The position numbers and the translations under genes are program-made. From Pachysolen tannophilus NRRL Y-2460 (Eukaryota > Ascomycota > Pichiomycetes > Alaninales > Pachysolenaceae): a stretch of 64,000 bases of DNA. The stretch is taken from contig KV454011.1 in assembly GCA_001661245.1 (NCBI GenBank), positions 2,282,987 to 2,346,986 of the forward strand, written 5' to 3'. The notes below the pieces were generated by a model. It ran no database searches and was not told the origin of the DNA. It saw only the letters and a program-made list of their open reading frames with translations. This document shows, piece after piece, positions 11,122 to 20,040 of this stretch; positions within the stretch are counted from its first letter, which is position 1, and every line of letters starts with the position of its first letter.

Positions 11122-11944
11122 TTAACACTATTCATTACACACACACATATATATATATATAACCCAGAGTATTAAGCTTCAAGATAAATCTAAGATAAAT
11201 CTGCTTCTAATATGTCTGTAGAATGTTTTGAAAGTGCAAAGTAAAAAAAAAAAAGGTTGAGCCGCAGGAAGTGCGAATCAATCATTAATACCTCTTTCGA
11301 TTGAAACCTATGGAAAGCAGAATATAAAGAAGAAAAGTTTTCATCTAGTAAACAGCTCGATGAAAGTAGAATATTGGTCCAAATTAGTCACTAGTAAGAT
11401 TCTGTTTATAATTTGTAATTTTATTGTAGTGCGATTGAAAGTTGATATTATTTCCTAACTTCCCTATTTGCATGTGATGATCATTTTCAGTTTTCCTTTC
11501 TTTCTTTTAGGAAAGCAAATCGTTCAATTGGAAACTAAAGTTACATTTGAAACCTGAGCTGTATGTGTGATTACCAATAGTTCATAAGCGATCCATTGAT
11601 CTACTTCTTTTCCTATTGAAAATCTTTCACTGGGACATACTAATTTTAGAATAATATTGGTTTACCATTACAAGTTTATATCTTTTCACTAAATCATATT
11701 ACTGTAAAAAATGAATAAAGTATTAAATAAACATTTATACAATAGAAAAGAAAATTAAAAATAAAAATAAAATAAGATGAAAATAAAAGTTTTCAGTATC
11801 AAACCGTTCGAATTTCTTACAAAAATAAAAGACATATAAAAGCAAAAAAGCTGTAACAACAAATGAAAAAGCACAATATTACAAAACCAGATATCAAGAA
11901 GAAGGAGGAAAAAGAAAAAAGAAGAAAGCAGAATCCAAATAAAT
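11122..11944. other. Intergenic region upstream of PRM1
   Basis: About 820 bases. The left part is the PRM1 promoter; the right end is the 3' flank of the transporter gene. It contains the 9-mer TTGAAACCT at 11301-11309 and 11547-11555. A short AC/AT microsatellite lies at about 11137-11161. No supported gene. Confidence 0.5.
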
Positions 11945-13861
11945 TTACTCGATATGTTCTGCTTCTCCCTTTTCTTCCCAAACCGTATTAGTAACAGCCA
12001 TTCTTTGGTGCTTATACAATGGTGGCAATGGTTCAACGTTCTTTCTTCTCAAGATATAAACTTTGAAGTTTCGAAGAATGTTTTTAGTTTGATAAAGAGC
12101 ATGTTCATAAGTTGGTATAGAAAAGACATCATCTAATTCTTCAAGAGTTAAACCTTTTGTCTCTGGTAAGAACCATAAAACTAAAAAGAATCCAACTATA
12201 TTCCATGCAGCGTACCAACCAAATCCACCTTGAGATTTGAAAGCAACTAACATTGATGGCCATGTTAAAGATAAGATAAAGTTAAAGAACCAACAAGTTG
12301 CTGTGGCAAATGACATACCAACATCTCTGACTGCTAATTGATGACATTCTGCAGAATAAGTGAAAGGAACAGGACCTTCTGAAAAGGAGTAAACAATTGA
12401 AAATAAGTAAATACCTAAAGAAATAACTCCGACTCTAGCACTTTTATGATCTTCTGGAATCCAAAAGGCAAAACCTGCCATTAATAAGAATCCAGACATG
12501 AGTGGGAATCCAAATAACAACAAATTACGACGACCAAATCTATCAATTGAGAAAACTGCTGGAAGTGCAAAGACAAAATTTACCATACCAAATCCCCAAG
12601 ATGCAATCATAGCATGAAGTGTTGAGAAATCTGAATCAACAAAGATAGAAGAAGAGTAATAAGCAATAACGTTAATACCACAGAATTGTTGCATAAACAT
12701 AACAATCCATGAACCTAAAGCTGCATTTCTATTTCTTCTAACTTTGAATAACTCTTTAACTTTTTGAAGATAAGATAATCCATAAGATTCTTCTTCTAAA
12801 AACAAAACGTATTGATAGAAACAATCTCTTGCAGCTTGAAGTTCATGATTTCTTAAAATTTTTAAAGAATTAAAGGCATCTTGGTGTCTATCTCTTCCCA
12901 TCAACCATCTTGGAGATTCTGGACATGGTGGAATTTGAGCACAACATAATACAGCAGGTATCATTGCACTTCCTAACATCAATCTCCAATTTAAGTCATC
13001 ACCAATACCTCTTCCAGGTACGTAGTAAAATGCTAATGATAAAGCATAACCAAACATAATACCAAATGCAGTCCACATTTGCCACATCATAACCAATGCA
13101 CCTCTAATTCTTGCAGGTGCACATTCTGCAGCATAAACAGGAATGGTTGCACTTTTAGGACCAATACCGAATCCCAAAAAAAAACGAGCAATGAATAAAT
13201 GCCACCAAGTATTAACAAAACCTTGCCAAAAACATGCAGCAGCAGAAATAAAACATGTAATGAAAATAGTCCATTTTCTACCAAAAGCTTTATTTAAAGG
13301 ATCTGCTAACCAACAAGAAATACAAGAACAAGCCAAATAAGGAGCAGAATTAACTAAACCTTCCAACCAAGTATCTCTTTGAGAATCAGAACCAATACCA
13401 AAATGGTCTGGCCAAAATAAATCTGCACCATTAATAACAGATTCATCCATACCTTGTACTGCAGCACCCATAGAACAAACAATTATTAAATACCACATCT
13501 TAAATGGTAACCTAAAAGGGTGCTCCCTTTCATGATGTAATGCTTCTTTTTCTTCTTGAGATAAAAATGGCATTCTATTGAAACCTATAGGATTTCTTGC
13601 AACAGCTGCGGCTTTAGCAAACAAATCTTGATCCATACCGTTTTTTCTAGCATAATTCCTACCCATATCCATAACTTGTTCTTCATTATATTGTGTTAAA
13701 ATGTTATCACGATCAAGTTCTTCATTACTATCAACATTCTCAGCTGATAATTTTTCATCATCTGTAGAACTATTTGAACCGTCTTCAAAGAAACCAGCCG
13801 CTTGTGGAGTTGCACTGGTTTCATCATCTTTTAAAGTTTTCAAATCTTTTTCGTCAGACAT
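11945..13861 (-). CDS. MFS sugar/polyol transporter
   Basis: 638 residues, starting at the ATG at 13861 (MSDEKDL). The frame stays open upstream only through a non-ATG codon. About 130 acidic and Ser-rich N-terminal residues precede 12 predicted membrane spans. Sugar-porter signatures include GFGIGPKSATIPVYAAECAP, PESPRWLMGRDR, IDRFGRRNLLLFG and PETKGLTLEELD. The motif PFKMWYLIIVCSMGAAVQG and the long N-terminus place it in the fungal family near inositol/polyol and quinate-type carriers rather than the classical hexose transporters. The substrate cannot be told from sequence. It is the only gene here with a 2.5 kb upstream region, which contains a Mig1-like site, so carbon-source control is plausible. 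Confidence 0.85.
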   Translation of the reverse strand: MSDEKDLKTLKDDETSATPQAAGFFEDGSNSSTDDEKLSAENVDSNEELDRDNILTQYNEEQVMDMGRNYARKNGMDQDLFAKAAAVARNPIGFNRMPFLSQEEKEALHHEREHPFRLPFKMWYLIIVCSMGAAVQGMDESVINGADLFWPDHFGIGSDSQRDTWLEGLVNSAPYLACSCISCWLADPLNKAFGRKWTIFITCFISAAACFWQGFVNTWWHLFIARFFLGFGIGPKSATIPVYAAECAPARIRGALVMMWQMWTAFGIMFGYALSLAFYYVPGRGIGDDLNWRLMLGSAMIPAVLCCAQIPPCPESPRWLMGRDRHQDAFNSLKILRNHELQAARDCFYQYVLFLEEESYGLSYLQKVKELFKVRRNRNAALGSWIVMFMQQFCGINVIAYYSSSIFVDSDFSTLHAMIASWGFGMVNFVFALPAVFSIDRFGRRNLLLFGFPLMSGFLLMAGFAFWIPEDHKSARVGVISLGIYLFSIVYSFSEGPVPFTYSAECHQLAVRDVGMSFATATCWFFNFILSLTWPSMLVAFKSQGGFGWYAAWNIVGFFLVLWFLPETKGLTLEELDDVFSIPTYEHALYQTKNILRNFKVYILRRKNVEPLPPLYKHQRMAVTNTVWEEKGEAEHIE

Positions 13862-16380
13862 TTTTTTTTTTTTTTGCAAAAAAAAGAATAAAACTTGGAA
13901 AAAGTAAAGAAACTAAAATGCAAAAAAGAAAAAAAAAAAAAAGACAGAGAGAAACGTCTCTATTTATGGACATAAAGAATCATCAAACATTGGCTTTTTT
14001 TTTTTTTTTTACTTTATTTAACTTTTTCACCACCATCATGTACATGTAGACAGTTGCAAAATTAGGCGTAAACGAAAAGATAATAAAATACGGGGAAACT
14101 GTACTTGATGAAAAAAAAAAATACTACGTCATGCATATTCCATTGATGATATGCATAAGAAATTGTTTGGTCATAAAAATTTTAACCTAGGTTACAAAAC
14201 AAATTTATTATTTATTTATTTATTATATTGTCTTTGAGTAATAATAGATTAGTTTTGGAGGGGCAAATTTTTGAAAACATGTCAATTTATGCAGCGGAAA
14301 AAAGTAAAACCGGGGATACTTACTCTACTTTATTCTTCCAAGATTTAATTGTGACAATACGGATACGGACTCCACTGTAAATCCTTGGACATTTGACCTA
14401 GAAGAGGAAAACAAAGAAAAGAAAAAAAGACAAACAAAAATAAACACATTACGTAATTTTGTCTATTCAAATGTCATATTTACTCTGACGTATATTTATC
14501 TCTCTATCTATTTACCGTGTCATATTTAAGTCATATTTGGGTCATAGTCACGGTAGGCAAATGTAAAGATTTAGTTAGGTAATAAATATTTTCTAAAGCT
14601 TACATAAAGAAAAAGTAAGATGACCAACCCTACCTTTTTCCAAAACTAGGGATAGATGGATAGATGGACGGCTTGACGACATATAACAGATAAATTCTCT
14701 TATTATACAAGTATTACCGAAAACAAATGTGTTTCTTTATTACTCTATTACTCTCTAGAACGAAAAAATAAAGAGTAAAAAAATGCAAAACAACAAGCGG
14801 CAGAGATCCGGAATTCCTAGATTGAACTTTAAATCGCCTCTCCCAAAACTTTTTTTTTTTTTTTTACATGTTAAAGAAATAAATCAAGAACGGGATTGGA
14901 TAACCAACCAGTACCAGTACCAGCAGTACCAAAGTTTAAAATGTCCTTTGATAACTTTGTGTTTAAATTAAAAGTAAAGTAATGCTGTCACATGCAAGAG
15001 CTAAAAATGGAAAGAAAGTAAAAAAAATTTTTTTTTTTCTTTGTTGTTCTTCTTCTTCTTTGTTAACGCAACTACTACTTCCAGCAAGCGCAGTTCCGTC
15101 ATATTTCTCTCTATGCCTATTATATATTATTATTTGCTTATACGTGGATTTGAAGTTGCGGTTTTCTCCCTTTTCCCTCCCCCCCAAAAAAAAACACCTA
15201 AAACTTTAGTTACAGCAAGTATGGTAAGATTATCGATGGGAAAAGTTCATCATTATTATTTGGTAAGACTTTGATGCAATGACTAGTGAGTGAGAGTGAG
15301 AGTGTGAATGTATGAGAATGTGTGAATGAATGGCGGTCGTTGAAGAAAGGTTGAAGAAAGTTTTTTTTTTTTTACTTCGAAGGAAAAAAAATTTATACGT
15401 ATATGAGGGGAGCAAAGGAGCAACCGCGTTAGGCACGGCCGAGATTTAGCCCTTCCCCCTCCTTTTCCTCGATTTCTTCCTGTATCTAACCCAAATACTA
15501 ATATACAAATAAAATTTAAAGTTAGGTACTAGAAGGGCTGAACAGTTTTTTTACTCCGAAAAACTGAATGGAATTTGCCCTTTTTCTTATCATCATTTGA
15601 AAGTCTTAATTCAATTATTAACTACTAGGGATTATTTTTTTATTTTTTTTTCTTTTTGCTTTTTCTTGGCTGAATCATTTTGCTCTTATTCTTAGATTTC
15701 AAAGGTATTATCCATTTTGTGTTGTAAGTAAGAAATTGATAACTAAGAGAACCCAACTAACTTCATATTGCTCTTGGTCTTGTACAAGAAGGGAAACCTG
15801 GGGTAAAATGTGGGTGGGATCAAGTTTTAAAGTTTATTTGATACTTTGTATGTACGTGACGTGACCTAAAAGAAAATTTGACTAAGCTTAAAAAATATTT
15901 TTTGGTATTATTTATTTAGCGGCTGAAATTGTAAACTGTTATTGAAGAACGGAATACCTTTTACCTTATGTCTTTTCTTTTACTTGTAGTTGAAAAAATA
16001 ACAAATTCGCTTAAAATTACACAATTGTACTGTAGCTCATCGATTTGTTCATTCAGCTCTATTGTTGTGTTGGAATTTGAAATGGAAGGTTTGGGGAAAC
16101 ATGGGGAACTTCTTGCAGGTAGAAAAGCGTTTGATTTAGAGATTTACAATAACAAATGATATAACAAGAATTGAAAAAAAATTTTTTTTTTTATTATTTA
16201 CTACTTACAAAGTTGGTTCAACCTATTAATTCATGATTTAGTTACGGTACCATCCCACTTATGAAACACATTTCTGAAACTTATATCTGATACCTGCTTC
16301 GGATACCCCTTTCCGTGTTTTTCCTCCCCCCCTTCCAACTATTTGCTGAAGTAATATTGATTCAACTACTACTACTACTA
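13862..16380. other. Long intergenic region upstream of the MFS transporter
   Basis: 2.5 kb, the largest gene-free stretch in the window. The several ORFs of 60-90 codons have homopolymer-driven compositions (Phe/Lys runs) and no recognisable homology, so I do not call them. It holds a Mig1-like site (14305-14315), many A/T tracts, and a locally GC-richer patch at about 15410-15475. A long regulatory region or an unrecognised non-coding transcript would explain it. Confidence 0.5.
14305..14315 (+). promoter_or_regulatory. Mig1-like carbon-repression site
   Basis: TAAAACCGGGG matches the yeast Mig1 consensus WWWWNSYGGGG at every position. It lies about 445 bases upstream of the transporter ATG. 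A consensus match alone is weak evidence, but the neighbouring gene is a carbon-source transporter. Confidence 0.3.
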
Positions 16381-18240
16381 CTACTTGTTTGCCTTTAATT
16401 CCGATACTCTTGTATTCAAATCTTCCAAATTTTTCTTTGTAGTCTTTATTTGTTCAACTAGGTCTTTATTTAACCGTTCAATTTCATCATTTCTGTTATT
16501 ATTTTTATTTAATATTTCCAAACTTGAATCTATTGAAATTTGCTTTTTAATTAAATCATTTAATTCATTTTGTAACTTAATCTTTTCATTTTTCAAATTT
16601 TTGATTAAAGTTTCATTATTAAAAATTTCTTGATTTAACTGTTGATAATTATTTAAAATATCTTGATAATTTTTTTTAATTGTGGATTTTTTAGTTAATA
16701 ATTTTTCATTACTTTCTTTTAAAACTTTCACATTATGATTTGATTTAGCAGAAAATTTACAAGAAACTGATTCATTTTTATTAAGAACTTTTAATTCCTT
16801 TTTATAATTGTAAAAATTAATTATTATTTTTAAATTATAAAAAGATAAATCATCCAATGGTTTTAAAAATTCTTGTGTTTTGAAAAAATTGAAAATATCA
16901 GTTTTTAATAATTTTAAATTTTCTAAAATTTTGGATTCATTATATTTTATTAATTTCACAAATATTACAATTAAAATTTCAAAACCTTTTAATATAAAGC
17001 TATCGAGTAGTTTTAATGAAATTGAATCATCAGTTCTGTGGAAAAAATTAATCCAAAATTCCGAATCATTGAATAGAGTAATTAATTTATCATAAAAATC
17101 TTTAAATGGAACATATTCAAGAATTGAAAATAAAACTTTTAAACAATTATCCTCTAAAGCTCTTGATAATTGGAAATAAAATAATAAATTAGATGATTCT
17201 TTTGAAGGTGAAATTAAAGTATTAATCTGATAATTTAATGAAAGAGTAATATTGAAAATTTCATTATTGGTTATAATTTTATCATTTAAAACATCATTTT
17301 TTTGTAAAATTAATTTAATAAATTCTAAAATATATTGATGAGGTAAAACATTTTTCAAATTGATAAAATTTTTAATAATTTCCCTTTCATTTTCATTTTC
17401 CAATCCATTAATAAAATCATTATGATTTTCAAGCTTAACAATTTCTGTTTCTGTTTGGTATAATTCATCTTTAATTTCAACAGACTTCGATAAAGATAAA
17501 TAAACCACAAACCTTAACCTGTTATTTGACAACGAACTGAACTCTAAATTAATCTTATCATTGAAAAATTTCAAATCTTCGATATTGGCTACATCATTAT
17601 AATTCTTTATTAAATATTCCCAAAACCTTAAATCTACTTCTTTCTTTGCATCCTTTAATTCAATTCTTATTTGTTCAAATCTGTTATCTATAATCAAATC
17701 ATTATTTCTTTCAGTATCAATCAAATCTTCATTCTTTAAATATAAAAAATATAAATCCATCATCTTACAATGATTCGTTATTAAAAACCCATTTAAATCA
17801 TTAGCTACCAATAACCTATACGAAATTGGTACTATTTTCACATTCTTATGATTATGATGATGCTGATGCTGATGATTCGAACGATTAAAGGAACGCTGAC
17901 GTTGATGTGAATGAACTTTCTCTCCTTTATCTGTATTATGTAACCTAGAAGAATTTGGTGATCTTGGAGGTAATGGCGGTAACGATTTATCATCCTCATC
18001 CTCATCTCCATTTTTAACAACAATAGAATTCATCCCTGAAGAAACACTCTCATACGAAGGTAGCTGATTACTCTTATCCGAAACAGTAGCAGTATTTGAC
18101 CTGGGAGGCAATTCTGGTAATTTCTTAATAGGTGACGAAGTTACAATAGCTTCACCTTCCGAACCAATAATCGGTTCAATCGGTTCACTCAATTCATCAC
18201 CTAATTCACTTATATCATTTTTCACAGTTTCTTCAGTCAT
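16381..18240 (-). CDS. Gyp5/Gyl1-like protein with degenerate TBC domain and coiled coil
   Basis: 619 residues. The N-terminus carries two SH3-ligand-like Pro motifs, KKLPELPPRS (about 39-48) and KSLPPLPPRSP (about 85-95). From about 135 to 490 it reads like a very diverged TBC domain: DLRFWEYLIKNYNDVA resembles the WSFWTQVVNDYATVA block of yeast Gyp5/Gyl1, and LDSFILKGFEILIVIFVKLIKYNESK matches the C-terminal TBC helix before a DFLK-like segment. The last ~110 residues are a coiled coil, as in Gyp5/Gyl1. I cannot find the catalytic IxxDxxR arginine finger or the YxQ glutamine finger. If the family is right, it may be a non-catalytic scaffold for polarised secretion, like Gyl1. Confidence 0.5.
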   Translation of the reverse strand: MTEETVKNDISELGDELSEPIEPIIGSEGEAIVTSSPIKKLPELPPRSNTATVSDKSNQLPSYESVSSGMNSIVVKNGDEDEDDKSLPPLPPRSPNSSRLHNTDKGEKVHSHQRQRSFNRSNHQHQHHHNHKNVKIVPISYRLLVANDLNGFLITNHCKMMDLYFLYLKNEDLIDTERNNDLIIDNRFEQIRIELKDAKKEVDLRFWEYLIKNYNDVANIEDLKFFNDKINLEFSSLSNNRLRFVVYLSLSKSVEIKDELYQTETEIVKLENHNDFINGLENENEREIIKNFINLKNVLPHQYILEFIKLILQKNDVLNDKIITNNEIFNITLSLNYQINTLISPSKESSNLLFYFQLSRALEDNCLKVLFSILEYVPFKDFYDKLITLFNDSEFWINFFHRTDDSISLKLLDSFILKGFEILIVIFVKLIKYNESKILENLKLLKTDIFNFFKTQEFLKPLDDLSFYNLKIIINFYNYKKELKVLNKNESVSCKFSAKSNHNVKVLKESNEKLLTKKSTIKKNYQDILNNYQQLNQEIFNNETLIKNLKNEKIKLQNELNDLIKKQISIDSSLEILNKNNNRNDEIERLNKDLVEQIKTTKKNLEDLNTRVSELKANK

Positions 18241-18437
18241 TATAATTCCATACCATAAGAATCAATCAATTCCTTCTCTCAATTAAATTGATAACTTCCA
18301 GTTAATTGCTTTAATTAATATTTAATTTATGTTTTATTTGTCAATTTTAATAATTTCAACTTTTTTTTTATTTTTTTATTTTTTTTTATTTTTTATTTTT
18401 AAAACTGTATACAAATTATATATTTCTAATTAATTAA

Positions 18438-19832
18438 CTAACTATCTAAATTGACAAAGAAATCTTTCATGGAGTTAGCAATGCCTAATGGCAATCCGAA
18501 TATTGGGTCAATACTGTTCAATTGGTTTTCACTTTTTATTTCAATTATGTTTAAATTGTTTATAGTATTACAATTGTAACAATATGCAGCACTATCAATG
18601 GTACCTTTATCTAAGTTTGAATTAAAGAAATATTTGTGTTGAAGTATGCTTAAACCACACAAGACGTAATTTGTGTGATAGAAATCTACTGATTTCCCAG
18701 GTTTATCTCTTAGTCCACCAGATTCGTTTTCTAATTGACAACAATTTAAAATATAATTTTGTAAAGCTGCTCTTGAAATTAATTCTTTATTAACACCCTT
18801 TATTGTCATTTCCAAGAATGGTACTATAGAGCCTACCCAATGACTATAGCAACCATCTACCAACTTATTAGTTCTTCCACTAAGACCACCTTCTAGTTGA
18901 TATTGTCTCATACATGTCCATCTAATTAAAGAATCCAAATTACAATATTTGGGTAAAATCATAGATGGTTCACCCAAGATACAAAAAGAAGCCACTGCAC
19001 AAAAAGTATAACCACCATGAGCTTCATCTTGTGGAGTTCCTGCAAAACCTCCTTCAAAAGTTTGACATGAAGATAGCCAATTTGCAGTATTCTCTATTAA
19101 TTCTGGTGTTATGATGTTTAATAATGAAGCTACACAAAGTGTACAATAAACAGCTCTTGTATCTTTTTCTCCACCAATGGACATTATAAAAGATCCATCA
19201 GGTTGTTTTAAATGATTCATAATCCAATTATAAATGGACTTTCTATCAATTTTCAACCAACTCTCCTCATCTTCAGATAAAGCTAAAGAACATACAGAGG
19301 CATAAGTAGCAGCAATATGTCCCAATTGATTTAAACCACCTCCAATACCTCCAGTTTCAGTATTTACAAAAGATAAAACAGTGTTCGAAATTGCCCTCTT
19401 GGTTTCCAATGTTAAATCTTGATCCAACATTTTTATCGAGTTACAACACCAATAAATTAACCAAGGATGTGAAGCATCCAACACAGTATAACCTTCTGGA
19501 AGTGGACTGGATATTACATAATTTAAAAATTTTAAATGTGCTTTTTTCTTCAAAGTTGGTAATGGTTCACCTTTTTCTAATACTTTCTCATATATTTCCC
19601 TTACCAAATTCTCAGTATTATCCTGATCAATTGAAGTTTTAGTAACCAAAGAATCTTTTAAAACTGTTTCTTTATCCAACATCTCAATTAATGTATCAAA
19701 ATTGATTGATTTATAATTATCTTGAACAAAATTATCCCGCTCCATCATTGATATATCAGTTTTCCCTATTAGATTCAACAAGAAGTCCAACTTAGCAACG
19801 GAGGCAGCACCAGAAGTAGCACCATAAGCCAT
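18438..19832 (-). CDS. RAM1: Protein farnesyltransferase beta subunit
   Basis: 464 residues (S. cerevisiae Ram1 is 431). It contains the prenyltransferase alpha/alpha-barrel repeats with GG motifs (GGIGGGLNQLGHIA, GGFAGTPQDEAHGGYTF, EGGLSGRTNKLVDGCYSHW, GGLRDKPGKSVDFYHT). The zinc ligands are visible as Asp/Cys in LVDGCYSHW (about 321 and 323) and His in FYHTNYVLCGLS (about 384). With Ram2 it attaches farnesyl to CaaX proteins such as Ras and mating pheromone. The ATG at 19832 gives MAYGATSG; the N-terminal ~60 residues are less conserved. It is divergently oriented to RIM13, with 208 bases between the starts. Confidence 0.95.
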   Translation of the reverse strand: MAYGATSGAASVAKLDFLLNLIGKTDISMMERDNFVQDNYKSINFDTLIEMLDKETVLKDSLVTKTSIDQDNTENLVREIYEKVLEKGEPLPTLKKKAHLKFLNYVISSPLPEGYTVLDASHPWLIYWCCNSIKMLDQDLTLETKRAISNTVLSFVNTETGGIGGGLNQLGHIAATYASVCSLALSEDEESWLKIDRKSIYNWIMNHLKQPDGSFIMSIGGEKDTRAVYCTLCVASLLNIITPELIENTANWLSSCQTFEGGFAGTPQDEAHGGYTFCAVASFCILGEPSMILPKYCNLDSLIRWTCMRQYQLEGGLSGRTNKLVDGCYSHWVGSIVPFLEMTIKGVNKELISRAALQNYILNCCQLENESGGLRDKPGKSVDFYHTNYVLCGLSILQHKYFFNSNLDKGTIDSAAYCYNCNTINNLNIIEIKSENQLNSIDPIFGLPLGIANSMKDFFVNLDS

Positions 19833-20040
19833 CGAATTTCAAAACCTCTCTTTTTCTATTTCTTTCGTTCTTTCTATTTCTTTTAATAATGAAGTATTAA
19901 ACTCCTATTATCTTGACTGGATCAGGAAATAACCCGTTAAAAATACTAGCCGCAAACCGTTTTTCTACTTCATCATTTAGAAATGAACAGTTGACTTGAA
20001 CAAGGGCAGTTTGCTGGTAAGGACGGGAAATATAGTTATA

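Noticed and set aside
11473-11560. Possible box C/D RNA (GTGATGA ... CTGA) upstream of PRM1
   Set aside because: There is no terminal stem and no complementarity to rRNA that I recognise; the boxes alone are expected by chance.
14783-16159. Several 60-90 codon ORFs upstream of the transporter
   Set aside because: They consist largely of residues from homopolymer tracts and short repeats, with no conserved motif.
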